Shown piece by piece: positions 20,831 to 30,308 of a stretch of 64,000 bases of DNA. Position 1 is the stretch's first letter. Each line of letters starts with the position of its first letter. Position numbers and translations under genes: made by a program. The stretch is from Limonium bicolor (taxonomy: Eukaryota; Streptophyta; Magnoliopsida; Caryophyllales; Plumbaginaceae), in NCBI GenBank assembly GCA_023374045.1, contig CM041780.1:91973627-92037626 (forward strand). The letters are read 5' to 3'. The notes under the pieces were generated by a model. That model saw only the letters and a program-made list of their open reading frames with translations, ran no database searches and had not been told where the DNA came from.

Positions 20831-21888
20831 TTAGGTTTCCTTGTAATTTTAGAGTTGTGTGGGGGTCGGTATTCGAGATTTGGGGGGTTAAAGGCAATGG
20901 TTGAGTGGAAGGTTGTGTAGTCGGAGCAGACAATCAAAGATTTTGAATTGTTGTTTTCACTTTGCACACCCCTCACACCCTGGTCTTTCTCATAATTTCT
21001 CTACAAACCATTGGAAAAGTGTTAATAAAATCTCTCACAAACACATTCATGGTCTTCATGGAGAAAAGACCTTTAGCATATTCATTAAAGAAAGATCATT
21101 GAAAAGTTCGATGTACTTCTTACTTTTTAGTGTCTATAGAAGAAAAAAAAAGTTATTATGTGGAGTACTGGGTTGTTTGCCAATTTTCTTCATATAGTCT
21201 TTCATGAACTCTATAGTAGAATATAGATCAGGAACCAACTCTTGCAGACAAACTTCTATCCCTTATAGAACAACTCTATTATATGAACATTCATCTTATA
21301 ATAACAATCTTTATACAATGACACCTACACATGTGAAACATAATTAATCGGATAAACATAGGCACAATAGAATTTTTAAAATACAAGTGTAATTTAGAAC
21401 CAACAACCAGAGAGAAACATAATTGCATCAAAAAGAGAATTAAAACGTGTCTGAAACAAGAGCAAAACAACGGTGCATCTACAACAATCGAACACATACA
21501 ACACATCCCAATCGAAGAAGTGAATCCCTAAATTCGTCAAACCCTAACTGAAAAGGAGTTTAAAAGTCGACTATTACTGAACAATTATGAAATAAGGAAT
21601 CAAATCTAGTATCTAAATCAGTAATCAAACACATACAACGCATCTCTATCGAAGAAGTGAATCCCTAAATTCAACAAACCCTAATTAAAAAAGGAGTTTG
21701 AAAGTCGACTATTACTAGAGGAAGTCAATCGTGGAGTGGTAGAGTGTAGGTTCAGGTGAGACGTGGGAAGGATGAACAAGGGTATTATTGATGACCTACT
21801 CTTTTTTTTTCATGAAGTTTGATCATACTTGTTGACTCAAAAAGACAGGGATTGATGAAACTATAAGTAAAAAGATGACGAAAGTTAT
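20831..21888. other. AT-rich intergenic DNA with a direct duplication
   Basis: No gene seen. An approximately 88-bp block at 21488-21575 (starting AACACATACAACACATC, containing GAAGAAGTGAATCCCTAAATT and GTCGACTATTACT) recurs with a few changes at about 21629-21716, so a roughly 140-bp unit is duplicated in tandem. Confidence 0.6.
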
Positions 21889-21989
21889 TACTCCTCCTAT
21901 TCAAAATATATGTCGTTTTAGAGATGTGTCTAGACTTAAATCTGTCCAGATCAAACACTAAAATGACATGTTTTGAATAGGATAGAGTA
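21889..21989. mobile_element. Stowaway-like MITE (about 97 bp plus TA duplications)
   Basis: Flanked by TA. The left end, CTCCTCCTATTCAAAATATA and on to ATGTCGTTTTA, is the imperfect reverse complement of the right end, TAAAATGACATGTTTTGAATAG and on to GATAGAG, giving terminal inverted repeats of about 29 bp. The CTCC...TTCAAAA start and TA target site are the hallmarks of Tc1/mariner-derived Stowaway elements. It has no coding capacity and lies about 500 bp downstream of the CBP60 stop codon. Confidence 0.75.
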
Positions 21990-22493
21990 TTTATTAACCT
22001 TATAGATAGGTAGTATTTATTTAGTACTTAAAGTGAGGATAGTGTAAATCACTATATGGTTGTAGATGGGCAATATATTTTTTCCCTTTTAACAATTAAT
22101 TGATGATCTGCGCGTAACCAAAATGTTTCTGCCACTTTTTGTCACACAGGGAACAGCAAAACAAACCACGCATATTCCGTACGTTTCCAAAAAAAAACAA
22201 AATTATCTTCCACACGAAATGTTACATCAATTTCCGTTTCAAGAGAAGGTATATTGGCAAAAGGTTGTACTCCATCCACGGCTCCACACCTAAACTGAAA
22301 GGTGAAAGCATACAAAAGACGTTTACTTACAAAATTTACAGTATCACAACTCCATAAATAAGAAGAAATCTGGCTGACAAAGCCGGGGTAAAAGGAGGAC
22401 AAGTCTGCACATCCTTTTATGTACAATATATGTAACCCGCGGAACCTTTCAGCCAAGGACTACTTCTCTTACTTCATAATGCTTATACAAACA
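21990..22493. other. Region downstream of CBP60 (probable 3' UTR and flank)
   Basis: Directly follows the CBP60 stop on the minus strand. The interval 22142-22456 is free of stops in one minus frame but has no family signature, so I treat it as probable 3' untranslated sequence. No clear AATAAA was fixed. Confidence 0.4.
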
Positions 22494-25400
22494 CTAATAA
22501 TATCCAGGCATCTCTTCACCTTGAGATCTTTTCACCACGACCAATCTCAGTATGGAGAACCACTGTAAAACACTAAAAACCATCCTCCATCTTCTATGAG
22601 CTCCTTTCATGACTCTGCCTTTCGGTGGAGGTTGCAGGATGCTACTCAACAAATTGGACTGGGGGTATCCCGTATCAGAAATATGAGGTGGGTCTAAGAA
22701 ATTAGGATCAAAAACATTAAACTGTGAGCCGTCACATAAATTAGGGATAATAGCTGGAGAAAACAGAGAACTGGGTACTTGATCCGGGAAAGTAGGTGGC
22801 TGACTTTCATCCAGGATACCCAAAGCTTGTGACCAATAGTTTGAACCGCTAGTTTCCATTGCGTACAAAGATATTAAATCAGGCGATGATATGCTCGGTT
22901 GAGTAGAGTCAGGTCCGCTGATCTGCCGGGATACAAATATTTTGCTAGAGCCTGAGGCCTCAGATATCGGGGAGTCGATCATGGGAATGATAGTAGGTCC
23001 AAGGGAAGAGCTTCCCACTAGAGAGTTCGTGCCATCATAAGGGATTACTGCATCCCAATTTCGAAAAGCCAATATAACCAAGTTCTTTGCTTCAATCTGA
23101 TAGAGGGAAAGGAAAGACCGCATGGACAACGTGAGAATATATAGAGGGGTAAGAAATTCATAGTAGACCAACAAAATTCAGGAAAGCTGTCGAGATTAGG
23201 TTTTTGCCTTTTCAGTTTCTGAAAGGTCACCAGCCTTGTTATAGTGCCCATTAGTCAGGATACCAATAACTTCCGCGACAGAAGTGAAGACTACAGCTTT
23301 TCTGGGATGACCACCAGGAGAATCGTACAAGTAGAGTTGATCAACTACACATGTTCGAGCATGTTCCACCGTCACCTCCCACATTTTAGTCGACATACCA
23401 GAGCCCAGAACCTGCAGAAATCTCCAGAACTGAAATTAGCAATAACTACAAAAAGCAAATTGGTTCTGGATATATGAATCTTACCTGTCGAAGCCCAGCA
23501 GGATCTAAATTTAACATAATCAGGAAATCTTTGACGGTCTTAATATTTCCTGGATCAAGCGCTTATGAAATGCCCCATCTTTGCCTATCTTTTCTAATCG
23601 CCATACTTCATCGCACAAAGTGGGAGGGTAGTGTTTCTTGTACACTGCACACAATGCAGTTAAAGATTGCTTCAAACAGCCCATTCACACAGTAATACAA
23701 TTTATTAATATCAAATTGGTGATATATTAACACAACTTTCTTCAGAATAAGGTACTCACACTCTCCACGGTGGTCCCTCACATTGAAAGACTCTGTTATT
23801 GCTTCTCTAACCCAGAATCCATCAACGTGTCCTGCCAACCTAGCCCCCAGTCTGAACTTTCGGCTCCTGGTCCAGCTAGAGTTATCAGTTAATGAAATGT
23901 CACCCACAACACCCATTCCTTCTTGGAGAGTGAAATACAAATCACCATTGAGTAAAGGCTTCTTTCCATCTCTTTCTTTGACTATATTATTTTTGAACTC
24001 GTCTTCAGTCCAACTCTCACCTTCATCCCCCTCAAAGTCACCTTCTAGTACAACAATCTCCACCTTTGAGGAAGACAAAGGATCAAACGGATTACTTCTG
24101 GTGTATGGGAACCTATTAAAGCCACTCTGATTGGAGAACCATCTTCACCTTCAATTCGTGTTCCTGTGAACACTGGTAGAGAAAGTGTGGTGAGAAACTT
24201 CAACCTCAAGCTTCCTGAATCTGACCGAACCATGTCATTGCCACAAGTCCTGAGGTGCAAGTAAAGAAATAAGGATCATCACAGACGGTGATTCTAAACT
24301 GACCTTGTATAAACAGTCATCCCATGCTTAGTGACCAAAATATCATATTACATATATGTATTAGTGTTTTTCACCTCGTGAAACTCTGAACATGATTCCA
24401 AAGAGCTGATTCAACTTCCTCCTTGACCTAAATTAAAAAAAAAAAAAAGAATGAGTAAGCATTTTGTTTGACATTCTAATGATGATTACTTGAAGTCAGT
24501 GAAGTGCCACACCAATGAGCTTAGTGTGTGCAACAATATAAAACATTCAGCAAAGATATGAAGCACGCAAAGCTTCGAAAAGTACCATAGCCGTGATTAT
24601 TTCTCCAGTTCATACATGCCAAAGCCCGAATTTGGTAGATAATTCATAATTTTGACACAAAATTCCTTTATGGATAGGCACTAGAGTTAGCATCAGAAAG
24701 GAATTTAACAAGTATTGTTAGCAGCCCAAATTCTTAAGGCCCAAATCCCCAGGCCAGGTTGGTATATTCTCGCAGAGGAAGGCGACCAGCAGGACATGTG
24801 GGCAAGCAGGAGGAAGGTTCAGGAGTGATGGTGAGGGCACCCGGGAATGTAGTTGGTGTTGTTTGATTGGGTAACAAACTCTGAGTAGGGGTAGTGAAGG
24901 GGAAGTACCTATACATATGAATAGTAGTAGAAAAGTAGCGGGAAGTTTGGAGATCCGTTGCTTTGCATCCGACTATGAAGCTAATGTAGAGTTCTCTCAC
25001 TGGGCCATTTTTTAGTCCAATGTTCTAGGGGAGTGAATAAAATTCCCCTATGTTGAGTATTTTCTGTATTTATGTGTTATACTTTCTATCTACACTCCAA
25101 ACAAGGATTTTGCATGCTATCATTCAGGAGGAAGATGAAGATGGACTAGCCGAGCTCACCCACTCTCTACTAGTTCACAACAATGTTCATGAGCCAGAGG
25201 GAGTGGAGGTAACACAAGAGGAGACTCGACTACTAGTACTGACCTGCCATTAGCAATAGCCGAACCCAAAACCAAAAAAATCCAGGGAACAAATGTGTTT
25301 AGATGATCGATAGATGCCCCAGCCATGATTTTGTCGCCAACAAAATAGTGGAGTCCTTGAAACTACCAATGGAAGCCACCAGAGAGTATGGGTCTGGCTA

Positions 25401-28400
25401 GGAGACAGACGACGGGCCACTTTCAGCAGGCTTTGTCATGGACTGCAGGTTGACTTGGGACCAGTTACTATTCTGATCGATTGTTTTCAATTTTCGCTAG
25501 GAGGTATGGATGTAATACTGGAGGTGGCATGGCTGGAAAATTAAGGGATATCACTTGGAACTGAGCAACGATATTCCCAATAGGGGGAGATTTATTTATA
25601 AGGGGGTCCAGGTTTACTACATTCCAGTAGCTGCAGAGACCTTGAAGGAGCTCCAGAAGGTAGAATATGGTTCCATATAGTGGGAGATCAGGAAGTCATC
25701 AAAGAGAAGGCCTCACCTAGGGCAAACTGTCTCAGTTGTACACAGAAAGAAGAACTAGCAGCATTCATAAATTAGTTTGCTGAAGTTTATCAAATAACTA
25801 GGAAGCTACCACCTTCCAAGGAGACTGGTCATCAAATTCCCCTACAAGCGGAAGTGATGGCAGTGAACGTTTGACCCTATAGCTATGGGTATCTCCAAAA
25901 GGATGAAATGAAAGGCTTGAGTCTGAAATGCTGACAGCAGGGACAGCCAAGTAGCAACCTGTTTTCCATCCCAGTCCTGTGGGTAAAAAAGAAAGATGGA
26001 ACTTGGAAATTTACAGTAGATTACCGTGCTTTGAATCACGCCACTATCCCCGACAAGTATCCTATTCCAATGATCCAAAAACTGCTAGATGAACTGAGTG
26101 GAGCAGCTATTCGAAAAGATTTTAGGGTATGAATTCACCATTGAGTACAAGCCTGGCATAGCCAACAGCGCTGCTGACTGTCAAGGAGAGATGAGGCAGG
26201 GGAATTAAAGGTACCTGTCATCTCCATTCCCTTCTGTCAGAAGCAGACCAGCTCTAGGAGAAAGTCCAACAGGACCCAACCATACCACCAAAAGATCATT
26301 CAAGATCTCAAAATAACCCCAATGCCCATCCAGGTAGACTGTTTCGAAAGAGGAAGCGGATTATTCCAGTCAGCTCAAGCTGGATACTGAGACTGTAGGA
26401 AGTTTCACTCCACGCCAACGGGGGTCACTCAGGGGTCTACCGAAGTTATAGGTGCTTGGCTTATATCGGCCTTGTAAGACGAAAATGGTCCAGCACATTG
26501 CTGCTGAATGCTTCGTGTGCCAAAGGAATAAATATGAAGCGTTGTCACCAACAGGCTTCTTCAACCACTCCAAATTTCACAGGCTATTTGGGAGGATATT
26601 AGCACAGATTTCACCTTCAGAATTCCGTAGTCCCAAGATTTTGGGGTGTAATGGTGATTGTGGGCAGGCTAAGCAAGTATACTCATTTCATTGGCCTCGA
26701 GCACCCCTACACAGCTAAATCTGTGGCTAATCTGTTTGCCCGCAGGTCTTTCATCTTCACAGTGCACCTAGCTCCATAGGAAGTGATCGGTACCCAGTTT
26801 TTCTAAGCTATTTTGGGAGTTTTTCTCTATGCTGGGCATGCAGCTACTTGTGAGCATTGCCTACCCCTTGAGACTGACGGTCAAACCTCAGTGCCCAACC
26901 GCTGCCTTGAAACCTATATACGGTGTTTCTCCTTGGAGCAGGTGACTCCATTGGCAAAATTTTGGTATACCTCCAACTTTCATGGAGCAGCAACACAGCA
27001 CTTTTGAGCTAGTTTAAGGGCGCCCTCCTCCTGCACTCGATCAATATCTACCAGGCGAATTGAATGTAGCAGCAGTAGCGAGGAGTTCGGAGATAGGACT
27101 GAAATCATGCACCAAAGTACAACCTTGAAAGTAACTAAAGAGGGAGTTTCCTCGAGGGTGACTTATTATTCCTTAAGCTAAAGACCACCCTGCCAGTCAC
27201 TGGTGCAGCAACGGGTCTATCAGAAGCTGTCCTGCACAACTATGGAGCTTTCAAAGTGCTCCAGCGAGTTGGAGCAATTGCATACTGCCTGGAACCCCCC
27301 CCCCCCCCCCCCCCCCCTTCCCTTAGCCTCACCGAAAACAACCTTGTCACCAGCTCCTAATCCAGTGGTGATGGAAGCCGCGAGAAGAAGCCCTTAGATT
27401 TGCTGCGCCGACTTCTGAGGCGAGTTTCCATATTCAAGCCTTGTGGACAAGGCTTGTTTTATTGTGGGTGGACCTTGTTAGCAACCAAATTCTCAAGGGT
27501 CAAATCCCCAAGCAAGGTTGGCATATTCTCAAAGAGGAAAGGAGATCACCAAGGACATGCGGCAAGCAATGAGGAGGAGCAGAAGGTAGGTTCAGGAGTA
27601 ATTGAGGGGGCATGTGGGATGCTAGTGGGTGCTGTTTGATTGGGTACAAACTCTGAGTACAGGTAGAGTAGGGAACTAGCATATATATATATACCAAATG
27701 ATAGTAGAAAAGTAGGCGGCACTTTTGGGATCAGTGCTTTATGTGTAAACAGTGAAGCTAGGGCCAGAGTTCCCTCAGTTGGGCCATTTTTGTGGTGAGT
27801 TCTTGAGACTTGAGTGAATAAATTCCCATATGCTGAGTATTCTATGGTTGTGTGTGATCTCTCAATCTATACTATTACCGTCAACAAGTATGATATGAGA
27901 TTGCATGGCCCCAATTAATATTGGTATAAGATAAAAACACGGAAACACGCCTCAGATAAAAACTGTACAAAACGGAAGAAAATTTCTACAGCTCTTAGAC
28001 ACAAGATAAATAAACATATACGCTAGAAAAAATTCTACTTCTCTTGATAGATTGCATATCTGAAAAACAGCTCCAAACGCCTTGAAAAATATAAAGAAGC
28101 ATGTAGAGTATAAGTGAAATTCCTCAGATTATGATGTTAGAATCAACAATGGCCATCAAAAGAAAGATCTACGGCCGTATGAGGTAGAAATAGCATATTA
28201 GAGAAAGGGGACTTACTACTTTACGAATCATGGACTCTAAACGCTGGATGTTTTCTCTTTTCATCACCTCAAGAACAACAAGCAAAGTAATATAAATTGA
28301 GATATATAGTTGTTACGATCATAAGGAAAATAATCATACAGATGACACATACTGTAACAGTGAATGTTTCTCTTTTCATTACCTCAAGTACAACACAGCA

Positions 28401-29466
28401 AAAGTTAATTCTAATGAGAGATGTAGGTGTGGATCATAGGTAAATAATCAATTGAGTATGACATAAGGAACATATTACTCTAAACGCTGGATATTTTATC
28501 TTTTCATCACCTTAGGTACATCACGGCAAAGTAAGTTTAGTGAGATACTGTAGTTGTTATGAACATAAGGTAAATAATCAAAGCGTATGACTTAAGTAGC
28601 ATATACTCTGAAACAGTGAAACTTGAACTAGTACACCAAAACCATCCAATAGATCCACATTATACACTTAAGAGTAGCTACCACCAGAAAGAAAATCCTG
28701 AAAAAGCATTGATAGTCAGATGGTCATTTGACGATAAACCTTTAGAGTGACATGTAAAATCAACCACCCCACGAAAAGACTTGAAGTGAACCCAGTGGAA
28801 GTAGATTTAAACAGTGGATAAGAATTCTACTTATGCACAGAAAGCAGGCAGAAATATTACAAGAACACAATCAAGTCTTCCTATTGTGTCATACTGTAAG
28901 AGCTGTTAGTTTAAAAACAAGAAAGTATCTCTTCTGTTCGGTTTCACAATGCAGTGTTCTCTAGCTCCACAGCCATACAGGTTGCAGAATGTAGTTGCTT
29001 GCCACAATTACTATAAATATAAAAATAAATATTGAGCACTCAAACCCAAGGTAATATAGAAACACGGAGCTCCCAATTTCATGTCTTTGAAAGTGGGAGA
29101 AAAATCATCTCTCTAAGTTCAACTTAGGTACGCAAAGATATATCAGGAAACAGATAAGAAAAACTGAAAAGGCCACCGGAATTGCAGAAGTCTCGGTAAT
29201 CTCAGGTCTTCAGGTGGCAGAGGAGTTATGAAATTCTATGGATAAATTGAAATTTACAGATAAAAAATCACGCCGAACACATAAACAGGACATAATTTAA
29301 CACCAGAACAACCAAAATTCAGTACTATTACTTCGAGCACGGAGACAAACGGAAGTAATTACTTTCTAAAGCCAGGAATCTCCGTCTCTTGTCCTCGGGG
29401 CTGTTGGTCTCCAATTTTCCCCTTCTCTTTTGTACTCCCATCGCCCTGCTGCCTCTTCTGGGACAT
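22494..29466 (-). CDS. CBP60 family calmodulin-binding protein (plant transcription factor), seven exons
   Basis: CBP60 proteins are plant-specific DNA-binding regulators; several control salicylic-acid immunity in the nucleus and most bind calmodulin. ATG at 29466-29464 (MSQKRQQGD). Exons on the minus strand: 29466-29363; about 28279-28217 ([16 protein letters not shown]); 24427-24375 ([16 protein letters not shown]); 24249-23760, the core with [19 protein letters not shown] and [20 protein letters not shown]; 23644-23485 ([20 protein letters not shown]); 23411-23208 ([19 protein letters not shown]); 23096-22494. The C-terminus has a basic, Trp-rich helix, [15 protein letters not shown], fitting the C-terminal calmodulin-binding site of CBP60a-f types. 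Length is about 555 aa, normal for the family. Joins between exons 2-3, 3-4, 4-5 and 6-7 keep frame. Single-nucleotide shifts in exons 1, 4 (near 24090) and 5 (near 23560) break the frame as given; they look like assembly indels, though a pseudogene is possible. Intron 2 holds a retrotransposon. Confidence 0.88.
23097..23207 (-). other. CBP60 intron 6 with GC-AG borders
   Basis: The exon ends GAAAAG at 23208 and the next frame resumes at ATTGAAGC (23096) after CTCTATCAG. The only frame-preserving donor I can find is AAAAG|GCAAAA, a GC donor. Joining gives [20 protein letters not shown], matching the family pattern. A GT donor destroyed by a sequence error is the alternative. Confidence 0.5.
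24716..25103 (+). repeat. 5' LTR of the Reina-like element (388 bp)
   Basis: Aligns along its whole length with 27476-27886: both contain CCAAATTCT, GGTTGGYATATTCTC, GTTTGATTGGGTA, ACTCTGAGTA, TGGGCCATTTTT and TGCTGAGTATT-like blocks. Substitutions and small indels are numerous, so the insertion is not recent. Confidence 0.85.
25450..26200 (+). pseudogene. pol: Protease/RT/RNase H fragments of the Reina-like element
   Basis: [13 protein letters not shown] segment (about 25501-25535) matches the DVILGMDWL box before RT. The RT part has a VNVRPYRYPYFQKDE-like start (about 25863-25910), then [20 protein letters not shown] and [19 protein letters not shown] (about 25981-26102). It then passes abruptly to [18 protein letters not shown] (about 26128-26180), the end of RNase H. 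The catalytic YVDD box and most of RNase H are deleted. Frameshifts throughout. Confidence 0.8.
26390..27010 (+). pseudogene. Integrase fragments of the Reina-like element
   Basis: The zinc-binding HHCC module is visible as HSTPTGGHSG (about 26406-26435) and [18 protein letters not shown] (about 26511-26564). The catalytic core follows as [20 protein letters not shown] (about 26662-26720), a degraded DxDxxF region (about 26785-26810) and [20 protein letters not shown] (about 26868-26930), all classic gypsy integrase. Several frame changes; the protein is not intact. Confidence 0.82.
27295..27317. repeat. Poly-C tract (23 nt)
   Basis: An uninterrupted run of 23 C in the 3' part of the Reina-like interior. 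A 14-nt C run also occurs at 13526-13539 in the LINE. Exact lengths of such runs are unreliable in sequence data. Confidence 0.9.
27476..27886 (+). repeat. 3' LTR of the Reina-like element (411 bp)
   Basis: Starts TGTTAGCAACCAAATTC and ends CCGTCAACA, followed by the AGTAT target duplication. Preceded by GTGGGTGGACCT, a weak purine tract. Confidence 0.85.
28190..28620 (-). repeat. Decayed tandem repeat containing CBP60 exon 2
   Basis: Three imperfect copies of a unit of roughly 120-140 bp, starting near 28190, 28340 and 28465, plus a fourth partial one near 28600. Each has a form of the exon-2 start (GTGATGAAAAGA on the minus strand) with its T-rich acceptor and a shared ATAAGGTAAATAATCA block. 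Only the first copy (28279-28217) keeps the open frame and a GTAAGT donor. The second diverges after MKRE, and the third has a TAA stop after MKR. Confidence 0.7.
28621..29362 (-). other. CBP60 intron 1, remainder
   Basis: AT-rich intronic sequence between exon 1 and the exon-2 repeat. The donor side reads GAAA|GTAATTAC. No further exon or element was recognised. Confidence 0.5.
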
Positions 29467-30308
29467 TTTTCACTACGCAACAAGGTCGAACACACAAGCT
29501 TCTGGTATGAAGGGAAAGGAAAAGAGGGTTATAGTCAAGTATATCAAAAGAAAGCTTTTCACCCAATAAACAGGCGACGATATACGTAGTTAGTCGTAGC
29601 ATGTCCGGCTCGTCATCTGACATGGTCTGTCAATTTGTTATTTTATTTATTTTTCTAAATGAGCCTGCAAATAAAAACACTTAATTTTGTTTTTTACTGG
29701 GTGACTATCTATAGTTAATAAAAACTGTATTATTATATATATATATATATATAGTTTCTTTAGAAGAAAAATATATAGATTGTACTAATACATTATGAAT
29801 GTATACTAAATTTGATGTATGGATAATGTATTTAATGTGTATACAGATTCATTAAATTGTACCTTAAATTTACAATAAATATTTTTTTAATATATACAAT
29901 TATGCTAATGTTGATATGGATAAATAAATACATACAATTTGTAACTATAACTCATTGAATAAAAATAAGTTAAGTTATGAATGAGCCTATAAAAATCATC
30001 GCGATCAGGCCTGATCTTACCACTATTTTGATGTACTTATTTTACTCTTTCATACATTATACAACTTATAAAAATTATTATATGTAGTGATTATTATTAC
30101 TCAATCACTTAACTTAAATTCCAAAAATATTATAGAATGATAGTAATGAGTCATAATTTCTAACAGTTGAATACTAATGTTTTAATTAAAACAAAAAAAT
30201 TAAAATCACAACTGATTAATATCGACGAGATGGTAGACAAGGGACGGCGTGGTAGGCTAGCTATTGGGGGTTGGGTTTGGCGTAGCCTATGGCTGGCAGG
30301 TCAGAAAT
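29467..30308. promoter_or_regulatory. Upstream region of CBP60 (5' UTR and probable promoter)
   Basis: Very AT-rich, with a TA-dinucleotide run around 29735-29753. By position it carries the CBP60 promoter (minus strand). No specific element can be assigned. It ends at the solo LTR insertion, about 840 bp upstream of the ATG. Confidence 0.4.

Larger units (their letters stand above)
24716..27886 (+). mobile_element. Reina-like Ty3/gypsy element, internally deleted, in CBP60 intron 2
   Basis: Complete insertion with target duplication AGTAT at 24711-24715 and 27887-27891. LTRs 24716-25103 and 27476-27886 start TGTTAGCA and end in CAACA or AAACA. The short interior and short LTRs, with an RT segment reading [18 protein letters not shown] and the integrase segments below, fit the Reina chromovirus group. 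The element is 3.17 kb, shorter than a full gypsy element. The interior jumps from early RT (about 26100) to the end of RNase H. It lies opposite to the host gene's direction. Confidence 0.85.

Noticed and set aside
22142..22456. 104-codon frame downstream of CBP60
   Set aside because: No recognisable motif, and its position directly after the stop suggests 3' untranslated sequence.
29366..29623. 85-codon minus-strand frame at the CBP60 start
   Set aside because: It overlaps the true first exon in a different frame; the MSQKRQQ start and a [12 protein letters not shown] segment fit CBP60 better.
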